DNA from: an uncultured Eubacteriales bacterium
Lineage (GTDB): Bacteria > Bacillota > Clostridia > Lachnospirales > Lachnospiraceae
Assembly: GCA_900315015.1 (NCBI GenBank)
Contig: OMXJ01000022.1
Coordinates: 1 to 47,495 of the forward strand
DNA length: 47,495 nucleotides
Direction: 5' to 3'
Shown here piece after piece: positions 31,232-39,613 of this stretch. Both the position numbers and the translations under genes were made by a program. Below the pieces are notes generated by a model. It worked only from the letters and a program-made list of their open reading frames with translations, searched no databases and was not told the DNA's origin. Each line of letters begins with the position of its first letter. The stretch's first letter is position 1.

Positions 31232-31263
31232 CGGACTGGAACGGACTGAAAGGAACTGAAAAT

Positions 31264-31572
31264 ATGGACGACAAAATCACATTAAAGAAAAAGCCATTAA
31301 CTGTCACAGGAACGGCAAAGCAGAAAGCAGAGATTGCGATGGTGAACCTTGCAGGACATGCACGCTCACAGATGCATTTCATCGCACAGGACGTGCAGGA
31401 AGTAAAGAATGTTCTGAAGGATGAAGGCTTGTGGAGTGGCAATGAGCGAGTGCAGGATGCTTTCAGGCGCTTATTTTTGACGCTCGATAACGTCACAACG
31501 TGGGCAGATACATTGAAGGAAAATGTAGAGATTTACATGGGCAGAAAAGACCCTGACAGGAAGGAGAACTGA
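31264..31572 (+). CDS. Phage protein of unknown function
   Basis: 102 residues from the ATG at 31264, with AAAGGA about 10 bases upstream. A TTG at 31228 overlapping the preceding stop is possible but has no ribosome site. The N-terminus is Lys/Thr-rich, then a helical stretch with HARSQMHFIAQDVQEVKNVL. No recognised domain. Early-operon position suggests a regulatory or accessory role. Confidence 0.6.
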   Translation: MDDKITLKKKPLTVTGTAKQKAEIAMVNLAGHARSQMHFIAQDVQEVKNVLKDEGLWSGNERVQDAFRRLFLTLDNVTTWADTLKENVEIYMGRKDPDRKEN

Positions 31573-31574
31573 AT

Positions 31575-31742
31575 ATGATCACGATAAATGCTTTATGGAT
31601 TGCATGGATTGCCATTGCATTCTTTGTCGCAGGTGGGCTTATCGTTGAGGAATGTCATAACGATGAGAAGGCTGAGATTAAGAGGCTGAAGCGCAGAGTT
31701 AAGCTTCTAAAGGAAAAGCTGGAAGATTCGGAGGCGGTATGA
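31575..31742 (+). CDS. Small phage membrane protein with coiled-coil tail
   Basis: 55 residues, overlooked by length cut-offs. ATG with AAGGAG 10 bases upstream, 2 bases after the previous stop, and ATGA overlap with the next gene. Residues ~5-24 are one transmembrane helix (NALWIAWIAIAFFVAGGLIV), followed by a charged Lys/Arg/Glu helix of about 28 residues with heptad leucines. Could be an inner-membrane early protein, such as one affecting superinfection, but there is no direct evidence. Confidence 0.6.
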   Translation: MITINALWIAWIAIAFFVAGGLIVEECHNDEKAEIKRLKRRVKLLKEKLEDSEAV

Positions 31743-32167
31743 CCTTGACCTGCAGAGAGTTCTTTGAGATTCAGGAAGAATACAACAGGATTGTCTCAAC
31801 GAAGGGATACAAAGAGAGCATATATATGCTCCTGGAGAAAAAATATACGGCAGCACAGCTCAGGAAAGCCGGAATCAGAAACGACACCGTAACAGACAAG
31901 AGGTTGAACTACAAGACGATTACATACAACAAATACTATGTTGACATTGGGAAGATATACGCCCTGAAAAGGGCCGGATGGAATGATGAGAAGATCATTA
32001 ATGAATTCGGCAGCAGGCCTTCCCGAAAGATCCTAATGGCTGCCATTAAGTATGTTCAGAATCCGGGGTATAAGCCGCCGTATATGTTGGAGAGGGAAGA
32101 ACCAGAAGAAGAACCGGAAGGACCGGACGAAATGAAAGATGACGACTTGGAAGATTATGAAGATTGA
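31739..32167 (+). CDS. Phage protein of unknown function with acidic tail
   Basis: 142 residues, start ATGA overlapping the previous gene and GGAGGCGG upstream. Basic helical middle part with SRPSRKILMAAIKYV, possibly DNA-binding, and a strongly acidic Glu/Asp/Pro tail from about residue 115. The repeated basic and aromatic pattern near 45-70 (DKRLNYKTITYNKYY) has no family I recognise. Confidence 0.6.
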   Translation: MTLTCREFFEIQEEYNRIVSTKGYKESIYMLLEKKYTAAQLRKAGIRNDTVTDKRLNYKTITYNKYYVDIGKIYALKRAGWNDEKIINEFGSRPSRKILMAAIKYVQNPGYKPPYMLEREEPEEEPEGPDEMKDDDLEDYED

Positions 32168-32180
32168 AAGGAGGCAATTT

Positions 32181-32603
32181 ATGGCAGAAAGAACAAGAAA
32201 AGACCTTTTGCTTTACAGAACGGTCGCACAGCTCCGCCACCTTTTTGGGTACAGCCGCAGCACAATCTACAACTTCATCGGAGAGATGAGGGAGAGCGGA
32301 AGATATGCACCGACTGACATCCTGACACACGGACAGACAAAAGTGTCTCTTACGGCTTTTGTTGACTGGCTTCAGGTGGCTGATATGTTCGCCATCGCGC
32401 CGAAAAAGATAAAACCATTCGACAGGGTGGCGGTATGGTATCAGATAAGAGACCTCATGCTCTGTGAGAACGGAGACCTGATACTTGAAGCCTACAGAAA
32501 CGATGTAGATCTTATCGACCTGCTGGCAAAGGAAAAGGAAGTCGTCAAGCCTGAAAAGGTCTACAGGCTGAAAGTGAAAGAGAAGGAGGCGGCGAATGAC
32601 TGA
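32181..32603 (+). CDS. Putative HTH DNA-binding phage protein
   Basis: 140 residues from the ATG at 32181, with AAAGGAGG 8 bases upstream; an earlier in-frame ATG lies in the preceding gene. Residues ~12-35 look like a helix-turn-helix (TVAQLRHLFGYSRSTIYNFI), as in excisionase or MerR-like helices. The rest is helical and basic at the end. It may act as an early regulator or excisionase; the identity is not certain. Confidence 0.55.
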   Translation: MAERTRKDLLLYRTVAQLRHLFGYSRSTIYNFIGEMRESGRYAPTDILTHGQTKVSLTAFVDWLQVADMFAIAPKKIKPFDRVAVWYQIRDLMLCENGDLILEAYRNDVDLIDLLAKEKEVVKPEKVYRLKVKEKEAAND

Positions 32604-32739
32604 GATAAGACCTGACACTGATGAAAACGTCAAGGAAGCAGAGAGGGAAGCAGAGGAAAGAGAGAACCTCGAACTTGCACAGGATATCGGAGCGGCTTTA
32701 ATATTGCTACTTATAGTGCTGATAGCCATTATGATCTAA
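32596..32739 (+). CDS. Tiny tail-anchored membrane protein
   Basis: 47 residues, start ATG with AAGGAGG 6 bases upstream, overlapping the previous gene by 8 bases. The first 28 residues are very acidic and helical; the last ~17 are a hydrophobic Ile/Leu/Ala segment ending at the stop, so it should insert by its C-terminus. Second small membrane protein in this operon. Confidence 0.55.
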   Translation: MTEIRPDTDENVKEAEREAEERENLELAQDIGAALILLLIVLIAIMI

Positions 32740-32767
32740 CTACGAAATGACGAAAGGAAGGCTGTAT

Positions 32768-32956
32768 ATGGCAGGAATTGAAAAGGTTTTGTCGCGTATA
32801 TTGGAAGATATATGTAACAATTACTGCAAATACCCTGATATATGGGATTCAGAAAAAGAGGGCTGTGAGCTCTGGGAATCAGAGACCTGTACTCACTGCC
32901 CGTTGAATGACATTGAAAAATATTCGAATGACAGAAATGACAGAAAGGAAGATTAG
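32768..32956 (+). CDS. Small Cys-rich phage protein
   Basis: 62 residues from the ATG at 32768, supported by GAAAGGAAGG. Five cysteines (CNNYC, GCELW, CTHC) suggest a zinc- or Fe-S-binding knuckle; several later genes of this phage share the C-x2-CP motif (NCTANDWYCPSYCP, RCDECPLN). Function unknown. Confidence 0.6.
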   Translation: MAGIEKVLSRILEDICNNYCKYPDIWDSEKEGCELWESETCTHCPLNDIEKYSNDRNDRKED

Positions 32957-32958
32957 CT

Positions 32959-33480
32959 ATGAGAATGATGGATCTTACGGATCAGTGGCTGGAGCTGTAC
33001 AATATGATCGATGAACTTGAAGATGACAGTATGGACGATGCCATTCTTGACACGTTGGAAGGAATCGAGGGAGAAATTGATCAGAAGGCTGATAAGGTGG
33101 CCCATATGATCAGATTGTTCGAGGAAGATCAGGCAGCTGCAAAGGCAAAGAAAGAGTATTTCGAGCGCATTGAAAAGACTGATAAGAACAAGGCAGCATG
33201 GCTCAAGAAGAACCTTGAAGTGATGATGAAGATGACAGGCAAGACGAAGATCAAGACCGAGAATTTCAATCTTAACATCCAGAAGAACGCTCCGTCTTTG
33301 AAGCTTGACTGCGATGATATTGAAAAGTTCCCGGTTGAATTCACGATCACAGAAATAACCCACAAGCTTGACAGCGCACATATCAAAGAGATATTGAAGG
33401 GCGAAGATGAAGATGCAAAGAAGAAGCTTGAAGGGCTTGCACATTTAGAGCAGAGCGAGAGCATAAGAATAAGAGGTTAA
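32959..33480 (+). CDS. Gp157-family phage protein
   Basis: 173 residues matching the Siphovirus Gp157 family of streptococcal phages: a long N-terminal coiled coil (1-100) with LEGIEGEIDQKADKVAHMI, AWLKKNLE, then KTKIKTENFNLNIQKN and a beta-rich end. Its cellular role is not settled; a family member was linked to phage resistance in Streptococcus thermophilus. It heads the recombination block and is followed by the Sak4-like ATPase, the common order in such phages. Confidence 0.85.
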   Translation: MRMMDLTDQWLELYNMIDELEDDSMDDAILDTLEGIEGEIDQKADKVAHMIRLFEEDQAAAKAKKEYFERIEKTDKNKAAWLKKNLEVMMKMTGKTKIKTENFNLNIQKNAPSLKLDCDDIEKFPVEFTITEITHKLDSAHIKEILKGEDEDAKKKLEGLAHLEQSESIRIRG

Positions 33481-33510
33481 GGACCAAAGAACCAGCGAAA
33501 GGAGAATACA

Positions 33511-34146
33511 ATGGGAATACCGGTCATTATTTATGGCAGACCCGGCAGCGGAAAGACAAGAAGCCTTAAAGAGTTCGCAGAGGATGAAATTCTTTACTGC
33601 AATGTCGAAAATAAGCTGCCGCCGTTCAGAAAGAGATTCAAGTACACGTTAAAGACCGATGATGTGAAGGTCATTGTGCCTCAGATGAAGAAGGCAGCCG
33701 AGAAGGGAATCAATACGGCAGTAATTGACGATGCGACTTACATAATGAGCAACAACTTTATGCGCAGACACAGCATAGGCAAGAAGGGCAGCTCCACATT
33801 CGACCTTTACAATGATATAGCGGATGACATGTGGAAGCTCTTCGAGGTCATCAAGAACGAATTGCCTGATAAGATGATTGTATACATCATCCTGCACGAG
33901 GACAGAGCAGACGATGGAACGGTCAACATCCTGACTATAGGAAAGCTTCTGAACAATAAAGTGATGCTTGAGGGTATTGTTACAATCGCCTTGCGCTGCA
34001 TGAGCAAGGACGGCCGCCATTTCTTTAAAACAACGACAGATGGCTTTGACATAACCAAAGCGCCGGAGGATATGTTCGCAGCGGATGAGCTGGAGAATGA
34101 CCTGAAGGCAGTCGATACGACCATAAGAACTTTTTATGGATTATAA
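33511..34146 (+). CDS. RecA-fold phage ATPase (Sak4-like)
   Basis: 211-residue nucleotide-binding protein. Walker A GRPGSGKT is at 9-16 and a Walker B-like TAVIDDA near 70. The IYIILHEDR strand and a later KLLNNKVMLEGIV segment fit the AAA_24/Sak4 group of phage RecA-like single-strand annealing or recombination proteins. It sits between Gp157 and the SSB-like gene, as in many siphophages, supporting a role in phage homologous recombination. A pure nucleotide-binding protein of other function is possible. Confidence 0.8.
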   Translation: MGIPVIIYGRPGSGKTRSLKEFAEDEILYCNVENKLPPFRKRFKYTLKTDDVKVIVPQMKKAAEKGINTAVIDDATYIMSNNFMRRHSIGKKGSSTFDLYNDIADDMWKLFEVIKNELPDKMIVYIILHEDRADDGTVNILTIGKLLNNKVMLEGIVTIALRCMSKDGRHFFKTTTDGFDITKAPEDMFAADELENDLKAVDTTIRTFYGL

Positions 34147-34211
34147 ATAAAATCTGCAGGAAAACCTGAAGAAACTGCATAAAAAAGTCATTATTTTGAG
34201 ACTTTTGCACA

Positions 34212-34241
34212 AAATATCAACAAATATCAATAAATATCAAC
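34212..34241. repeat. Three tandem 10-bp repeats upstream of the SSB-like gene
   Basis: AAATATCAAC, AAATATCAAT and AAATATCAAC follow one another without gap. They fill part of the only sizeable gap (122 bases) in this operon and could be a protein-binding or replication site. A weak AAAAGTC/GACTTTT hairpin lies just before them (34183-34206). Confidence 0.6.
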
Positions 34242-34268
34242 AATTAACAGCAAAGGAAGGTAAAAAAC

Positions 34269-34883
34269 ATGAAAAAATTCAGTGGATACAATGATATCAA
34301 CGTAGATGTGATTGAGAAGCTCCCGAGAGGGGCATATGTACTCCGCATTCTGGAGGCTAAGGAAGAAACCACCGCAAGCGGATGGGACACCTTGAGAGTG
34401 AGCTTTGATATCGTAGAGGGCGAATACAAGGATTTCTATAAGAACCAGTATATTAACAGCACTGCAAAAGATAAGAAGTGGAAGGGCGTCAAGGTCGTAT
34501 ATCTCCCGAAGGATAACGGCACGGATGAAGATGAAAGAACAAAGAGAACCTTCAAGACCTTCATCTCGAAGGTAGAACATAGCAACCCGGGCTACTCCTG
34601 GGGCTGGAACGAAACAGGACTCAAAGGCAAGCTTGTGGGCGGTCTCTTCGCACTGGAGGAGAAGATCATAGACGGCAAAAAGGTAAGCTGGGTACATCTG
34701 TTCTGGTGGGACAATGTGGATAACATAAGAACGGGCAAATTCACGATGCCGGAAGATAAGCTCCTGACAGCTGACCAGATTGCAAACGCAGAATATCACA
34801 ATAGCGTTAAATCCGGGGAGGCAATTCCTACAGATTTCGTTGATGTTGCAGCCGGTATCAATGTGGAGCTGCCTTTTGATTGA
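34269..34883 (+). CDS. DUF669-like, SSB-like phage protein
   Basis: 204 residues. Beta-rich chain with GAYVLRILEAKEE, LRVSFDIVEGEYKDFY and KLVGGLFALEEK, the strand pattern of DUF669 phage proteins regarded as ssDNA-binding. It ends ELPFD, resembling the acidic-Pro-Phe tip by which SSB recruits partners. The family call is moderate; ssDNA binding is inferred from tail and neighbours (Sak4-like ATPase, ERCC4 nuclease, primase-helicase). Confidence 0.75.
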   Translation: MKKFSGYNDINVDVIEKLPRGAYVLRILEAKEETTASGWDTLRVSFDIVEGEYKDFYKNQYINSTAKDKKWKGVKVVYLPKDNGTDEDERTKRTFKTFISKVEHSNPGYSWGWNETGLKGKLVGGLFALEEKIIDGKKVSWVHLFWWDNVDNIRTGKFTMPEDKLLTADQIANAEYHNSVKSGEAIPTDFVDVAAGINVELPFD

Positions 34884-35446
34884 TGAAGAAGTCACAGATC
34901 GAAAAAGCTCTTGATAACATGATCCTGTTAGTGGATACCAGAGAGCAGCCAACACAGAGATTACAGGAGCGCATTAATGCCATCGGCTTTCAGTACGAGC
35001 GCAGAAAGCTCAACGTTGGGGATTATTCGTGCAAGGTCATTCTCCCGGCCATTGAGCCGGGAAAGACCTTTGAATATGACCTGAGCGGATTTTTCGCAAT
35101 AGAGCGCAAGATGAACCTTGACGAACTGGCGATGTGCTTCACTTCTGAACGTGACCGCTTCGAGCGTGAGTTCGAGAGGGCGGAACGCGACAGGACGAAG
35201 ATGTATCTAATTGTGGAGAATGCGAGCTGGGAGAAGCTGACCGGACATTGTTACAGAAGCAAGATGTTACCAAATGCGCTTATGGCTTCCATTAATGCTT
35301 TTCGAGCGAGGTACAATATGCAGCTGGATTTCTGTCACGAATCAACGACCGGCAAACTGATGCGTGACATTCTGATGAAAGAGGCAAGACATTTTCTGGA
35401 GGCTGAATTTTATCTTTTCGGGGAGGATAAGGAGGAACATGGATGA
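34883..35446 (+). CDS. ERCC4/XPF-type phage nuclease
   Basis: 187 residues. The ERCC4 nuclease motif is complete: Asp18 in LVDTREQP with Glu21, then GDYS, and the hallmark ERKMNLDEL at Glu74-Arg75-Lys76 with Asp80. Enzymes of this fold cut branched or flapped DNA. The start ATG shares one base with the stop of the SSB-like gene (TGATG). Probably resolves branches during phage recombination or replication. No helicase domain is attached. Confidence 0.85.
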   Translation: MKKSQIEKALDNMILLVDTREQPTQRLQERINAIGFQYERRKLNVGDYSCKVILPAIEPGKTFEYDLSGFFAIERKMNLDELAMCFTSERDRFEREFERAERDRTKMYLIVENASWEKLTGHCYRSKMLPNALMASINAFRARYNMQLDFCHESTTGKLMRDILMKEARHFLEAEFYLFGEDKEEHG

Positions 35447-36224
35447 TAACGGATTCATAGTGATTCATCGCAAAATGCAAAAGTGGGAGTGGTACGATGA
35501 CCTTAATATGTGCGGCTTCTTCCTGCATCTTCTCCTACTTGCGAACTGGGAGGACAGACGCTGGCACGGCATTGTTATAAAACGCGGTTCGTTCGTTACC
35601 AGCTACCGCAAATTGGCGGAGAGTATGCACGTATCAAGTGTAACGATTTATAAATGGATAAAGCGTTTAACGGAAACGGGCGAGTTAACAGTAACTTCAA
35701 CATCAAAATATACAGTAATATCAATAGTTTCATACGATTTTTATCAGTCGAAAAAAACGGAAAAGGAAACGCAGAAGAAACACAAAGTTAACGCAAAGGA
35801 AACACAAAGGAAACACGAGCTTTATACAACAGAACAATATAACAATAATAACAATAATAACTCTTCTCAGGAGAAGGAGATTTTTTCGCCCGAGCTGGTA
35901 GCGCAGTGGGCGGCTGAATGGCATGATCCTTTCGGAGCTATCAATCCAGTGAATTATTACACCTTTATCGAGGGAATGCATAGACCGAACCGCAAGAAGA
36001 AATACTTTGAGAGCTGGTGCCGCAACGTGAAGCACCTTGTGAAGATATCAGAACTGAATGAAGCCGCAGCTGCTGCACCTGCCTCACAGGGTACATCCGG
36101 CACGCTGCCGGAAAGCAGCGCCGAGGAAATTAGCGGAGAAGAGTGGCTTGCGATGATGGCAGAGCAGGAAAGGAAGAAGAACGCGCTGCCGGAAAGCAGC
36201 GAGGAAGGGGACGGCGATGTATAA
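35439..36224 (+). CDS. Winged-helix replication initiation / replisome organiser protein
   Basis: 261 residues. The N-terminal ~95 residues are a winged helix of phage replication-organiser type: WEWYDDLNMCGFFLHLLLLANW, GSFVTSYRKLAESMHVSSVTIYKWIKRL. A Lys/Glu/Asn linker with a run of Asn (about 135) joins a small helical domain (about 150-205) and an acidic tail with two LPESS repeats. Likely binds the phage origin and loads the primase-helicase encoded next (8-base overlap). The tail DNA holds two identical 18-base hairpins. AAGGAGGAAC supports the start. Confidence 0.8.
   Translation: MDDNGFIVIHRKMQKWEWYDDLNMCGFFLHLLLLANWEDRRWHGIVIKRGSFVTSYRKLAESMHVSSVTIYKWIKRLTETGELTVTSTSKYTVISIVSYDFYQSKKTEKETQKKHKVNAKETQRKHELYTTEQYNNNNNNNSSQEKEIFSPELVAQWAAEWHDPFGAINPVNYYTFIEGMHRPNRKKKYFESWCRNVKHLVKISELNEAAAAAPASQGTSGTLPESSAEEISGEEWLAMMAEQERKKNALPESSEEGDGDV
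36103..36201. repeat. Two copies of an 18-bp hairpin inside the replication gene
   Basis: CGCTGCCGGAAAGCAGCG occurs at 36103-36120 and 36184-36201, each a perfect 6-bp stem with a CGGAAA loop. It encodes the LPESS repeats; the identical codon choice suggests recent duplication or a structural role at DNA or RNA level. Confidence 0.6.
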
Positions 36225-38106
36225 GTACGAATTCAACGAGGCGGATGCTTTGCGTTTTGCACAGAGCAACGGCTATGAAGCGTTCCGCTCCGGTAATGAG
36301 CTGATATTCAGAAAATGCCCGTACTGCGGTGCACTTACACATGATAAGAACAAATTCAGCATTAATCTTAATACAGGAATGTTCCAGTGCTTCAGAGCCT
36401 CCTGCAATGCCCACGGCAATATGCTGACCCTTGCAAAGGATTTTAATTTTTCACTGGGCAGGGAATGGGATGATTACTACAAGCTGCCATCAATGCAGGT
36501 CTATAAAAAGCTGACACAGCCTAAGGCTCCGATTGAGCCTAAGAGCTTCGCCATCGAGTACATGAAAAGCCGCGGAATCGGTGAGAATGTCGTCAAGAAA
36601 TATCAGATTACCACAAGGAAGGACATGCCGACAGTGCTTGCGATGCCGTTCTTTGATGAAACAGGTAAGCTCACATTCATCAAGTACCGCCTGACAGATC
36701 CGGAAGAGGTCAAGAAGTTCGGAGGGAAAGAGTTTACAGAAAAAGGCTGCAAGGCTATCCTTTACGGCATGAACTGCTGCAATATAGAAAACCACACGCT
36801 TATCATCACAGAAGGACAGATCGACAGCCTGTCGCTTGCTGAGGCAGGGATAGAGAATGCGGTGAGCGTTCCGACAGGGGCGAAGGGATTCACCTGGCTG
36901 CCTCACTGCTGGAAGTGGATAAAGAAGAATTTTACAGAACTGATCGTGTTCGGGGATTTTGAAAAGGGCAAGATATCGCTCCTGGAAGAGCTGACCGAAC
37001 GACTCGGATCTTCCATCGGAATCCGCCACGTCAGGGAAGAGGATTATAAAGGCTGCAAGGATGCTAATGATATCCTTCTGAAGTACGGAAGGGAGCAGCT
37101 GCACACCTGCGTCAAAAATGCGGTGTATTCCGAGAACCGTGCGCTGATTGATATATCAGAAGTTGAAAAGATAGATTTAAGCAGAATAGAGAAGATAAGA
37201 ACCGGGCTTGCAGAGATTGATTCACTGATAGGCGGCATCGCCCTGGGAGGACTTACCGTCATTAACGGCAAGAGCGGCGAAGGTAAAAGCACGCTCGCAA
37301 GCCAGATATTAGCGATGGCGATTGATGAAGGCTATAAGTGCATGGCATATTCAGGAGAGCTGCCGAACGGAATCTTTAAAGAGTGGCTTTACCTGCAGAT
37401 TGCCGGCAAGGAGCATATACATATAAACGGAAATGATGATGCGAAGATTGACGCCGAGGCCGAGGCGAGAATTAACCAGTGGATGCACGAGAAGCTTTTT
37501 CTATACGATATTGACAAAATGTATGAAAAGACTGATGAAGAGTTCCCGGCTCTCATTGAGACAGTTGAACAGGCTATTCTTCAGTACGAGTGCAAAGTGA
37601 TCCTGCTGGATAACCTTATGACTGCCTTGGACCTTTTTGAAGCTCCTGAGACGGTGATGATTAACAAGTACGAGGCACAAGCTAAGTTCGTGCGCACCCT
37701 TGCAGGAATGGCAAGAAAACATAAGGTAGCAATCATACTCGTAGCTCACAGGCGCAAGGGCGGCAGTTACAGCATTGATGTTAACGATGAGATCAGTGGA
37801 AGTTCTGATATAACGAACTATGCAGCTATGATAATAGGCTATGCAAAATATACAGAGACCGAGATCATGAAGGGCGAAGGCACGGCGGAGCAGCGAAAGC
37901 TTTCAGTGACTAAGGAACGCTACAGAGGACGCACGGTGTATAACCAGAAGCTGACATTTGACAAAGCCAGTAAGCGCATCCTGAGCATTTCAAGCAACTA
38001 TATGGCAGGCTACCGCTTCAGGTGGATGACGGAGACAGCAGGGAGTTACACGGATGACGGATTCAGACAGATAGATATGACGGACGCGGTTATGCCGTTC
38101 GAATGA
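36217..38106 (+). CDS. Phage primase-helicase (T7 gp4 / DnaB-like)
   Basis: 629-residue bifunctional replication enzyme. Zinc-binding module with Cys34, Cys37, Cys58 and Cys63 (CPYC ... CFRASC); TOPRIM primase fold with IITEGQIDSLSL near 195 and an acidic VFGDFEK near 245. The RecA-type helicase domain has Walker A GKSGEGKST (351-359), Walker B VILLDNLM near 462 and the IILVAHRRKGG motif near 505. It would unwind the fork and prime lagging-strand synthesis. A separate DNA polymerase is not in the window, so the phage probably uses host polymerase. Confidence 0.9.
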   Translation: MYKYEFNEADALRFAQSNGYEAFRSGNELIFRKCPYCGALTHDKNKFSINLNTGMFQCFRASCNAHGNMLTLAKDFNFSLGREWDDYYKLPSMQVYKKLTQPKAPIEPKSFAIEYMKSRGIGENVVKKYQITTRKDMPTVLAMPFFDETGKLTFIKYRLTDPEEVKKFGGKEFTEKGCKAILYGMNCCNIENHTLIITEGQIDSLSLAEAGIENAVSVPTGAKGFTWLPHCWKWIKKNFTELIVFGDFEKGKISLLEELTERLGSSIGIRHVREEDYKGCKDANDILLKYGREQLHTCVKNAVYSENRALIDISEVEKIDLSRIEKIRTGLAEIDSLIGGIALGGLTVINGKSGEGKSTLASQILAMAIDEGYKCMAYSGELPNGIFKEWLYLQIAGKEHIHINGNDDAKIDAEAEARINQWMHEKLFLYDIDKMYEKTDEEFPALIETVEQAILQYECKVILLDNLMTALDLFEAPETVMINKYEAQAKFVRTLAGMARKHKVAIILVAHRRKGGSYSIDVNDEISGSSDITNYAAMIIGYAKYTETEIMKGEGTAEQRKLSVTKERYRGRTVYNQKLTFDKASKRILSISSNYMAGYRFRWMTETAGSYTDDGFRQIDMTDAVMPFE

Positions 38107-38131
38107 TTAGATTGACAGGAGGGAACAACAT

Positions 38132-38329
38132 ATGAGTAAAGACGAAATATTAGCAGAAATCATTAACAGCGTGAAACGCTGCAGCAGGGATATTGCAGCG
38201 GTCAAAAAACAGACAGACATTCCGCTTGATAAAGTGGAGCAGCCCATTGATGAGCTGAAATGCAGATACTTTGACGACATCGCAGGAATGGTCAAAAAGC
38301 TTGACGGACTGGAGGAAATGGCCAAATGA
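38132..38329 (+). CDS. Small phage protein, helical
   Basis: 65 residues, ATG with GGAGGG 9 bases upstream. One helical, amphipathic chain with regular Ile/Leu/Val spacing; no recognised domain. Ends by overlapping the next start (ATGA). Confidence 0.6.
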   Translation: MSKDEILAEIINSVKRCSRDIAAVKKQTDIPLDKVEQPIDELKCRYFDDIAGMVKKLDGLEEMAK

Positions 38330-38877
38330 AAATGAAGGACAGCTATGGATATGAGATCCCATTCAACGAAGTGTTGAGCAAGGCAGCAGTCGTGCAGTTA
38401 ATCGAGCATCTCAAATGTACGAAATTTGCACCAGCGTTCGCACATCTCGATGCACATAACGCACTCAATGAGGCGCTGAATGATATTCTAAGTACAGAAG
38501 GAGTTAAGCTCAACGCGGCAGAAGAAGCCAAAGACAGAGCAATCGCCGAGAAGCTGATTGAAGAAAACAACCTCAAGAAATCGAGAAGCCGCCGTAACAT
38601 CAATGCGATGGCAGAAAAGTTTATGGTGATGATCGCGCAGACTCTCAAAGAAGAATACCACTGGAGCAACTGCAGGATCAATCATTTTTTTGATAAGTTC
38701 GAGATAGTGGTCAGCAGCTGGAACGATAATGTCCCGAGAAACGCAAAACAGAATGAGCAGCATGCGATATTCATGGCGAAGGAGTTCGAGCGCAAGTATG
38801 ATCTTGCAATTGACCCGATGTTCGAGGAAGCAAGAAACTATATTGACGGAAAAGAGGCAGCTGATGGAGAAGATTAA
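38326..38877 (+). CDS. Phage protein of unknown function
   Basis: 183 residues, start within ATGA. Residues ~80-105 are basic (NNLKKSRSRRNINAMAEK), and the second half is helical with conserved-looking Trp/His/Asn. It could bind nucleic acid. No family recognised. Ends overlapping the next gene by 14 bases. Confidence 0.6.
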   Translation: MKMKDSYGYEIPFNEVLSKAAVVQLIEHLKCTKFAPAFAHLDAHNALNEALNDILSTEGVKLNAAEEAKDRAIAEKLIEENNLKKSRSRRNINAMAEKFMVMIAQTLKEEYHWSNCRINHFFDKFEIVVSSWNDNVPRNAKQNEQHAIFMAKEFERKYDLAIDPMFEEARNYIDGKEAADGED

Positions 38878-39109
38878 CATACCGCATAAGATATGTGCAT
38901 ATGCTAAGACGGACGGCAGCAGAGCTGATGATGTGAAAGCTCAACCGAACTGGACCGCGTGGACAAGTGAAAAGATAGCTGAGTGGTTTAAGGTGACCGG
39001 AAAGCTGCGTCCTGTCATAAATAATTTAGACCATGAGATATATTTCTGTTGCTACTCGTGTGAAAAGGGTTATATGACAACGAAACCGGAAAGTGAGGTT
39101 AAGAAATGA
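38864..39109 (+). CDS. Small Cys-containing phage protein
   Basis: 81 residues from the ATG at 38864, with AGAGGCAG 5 bases upstream. IYFCCYSCEKGYM near 61-73 suggests a metal knuckle. The WTSEKIAEWFKVTGKL part looks like a short helix-turn-helix-like segment. Unknown function; overlaps the next gene by ATGA. Confidence 0.6.
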   Translation: MEKINIPHKICAYAKTDGSRADDVKAQPNWTAWTSEKIAEWFKVTGKLRPVINNLDHEIYFCCYSCEKGYMTTKPESEVKK

Positions 39110-39435
39110 CAAGAGAGGACGTGACAAAAAATATGGCAAGGACGATAGAGGTAGTTATTAGAATCTCAGAAGAAGATTTTGAGATTATGAAACATAATGT
39201 TGCAATAGGTAAACCAATATGTTCTTTAAGTGAAGATAAAATGGTATCTATAGTAGCAAATGGTGTGCCACTTCCAAAAGGACATGGAGATTTGAAAGAT
39301 ATGGGGAATCTTCCGTATGTATTTGACTTGACCAGAGAGGACCCTATTTATTCTGGAAAAGAAATCGAGCAAGCAGTAAATTCAATGAAAGCAATTATAC
39401 CAGCAGATACGGAAGAAAGTGGGGATAAGAAATGA
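39106..39435 (+). CDS. Phage protein of unknown function
   Basis: 109 residues with an N-terminal beta-helix part (TIEVVIRISEEDFEIMK) and a GVPLPKGHGDLKD segment. This KGHGDL pattern recurs in phage proteins of unknown role. Start ATGA overlaps the upstream gene; base use is more A+T-rich than the replication genes, hinting at separate origin. Confidence 0.6.
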   Translation: MTREDVTKNMARTIEVVIRISEEDFEIMKHNVAIGKPICSLSEDKMVSIVANGVPLPKGHGDLKDMGNLPYVFDLTREDPIYSGKEIEQAVNSMKAIIPADTEESGDKK

Positions 39436-39605
39436 AAATCAAAACGACAGTAACTGAGATTGAGTGTACTGCAAACGAGTTGAGACAGAGCAATGCTTTA
39501 TCAGATGGCTTTTATAATTTGCTGCGTGGTTGCTTTAACAACATGACATCTGATTGTGAGGAATCCGAAGATGAAGAAGTAAAAGCAGATAAGCCAGAAA
39601 AGTGA
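39432..39605 (+). CDS. Small phage protein
   Basis: 57 residues, start in ATGA overlap. MKIKTTVTEIECTANELRQSNA, then a hydrophobic-aromatic middle and an acidic C-terminus. Below usual size cut-offs but its overlap with both neighbours and reading phase support it. Function unknown. Confidence 0.55.
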   Translation: MKIKTTVTEIECTANELRQSNALSDGFYNLLRGCFNNMTSDCEESEDEEVKADKPEK

Positions 39606-39613
39606 GGTAAGCA

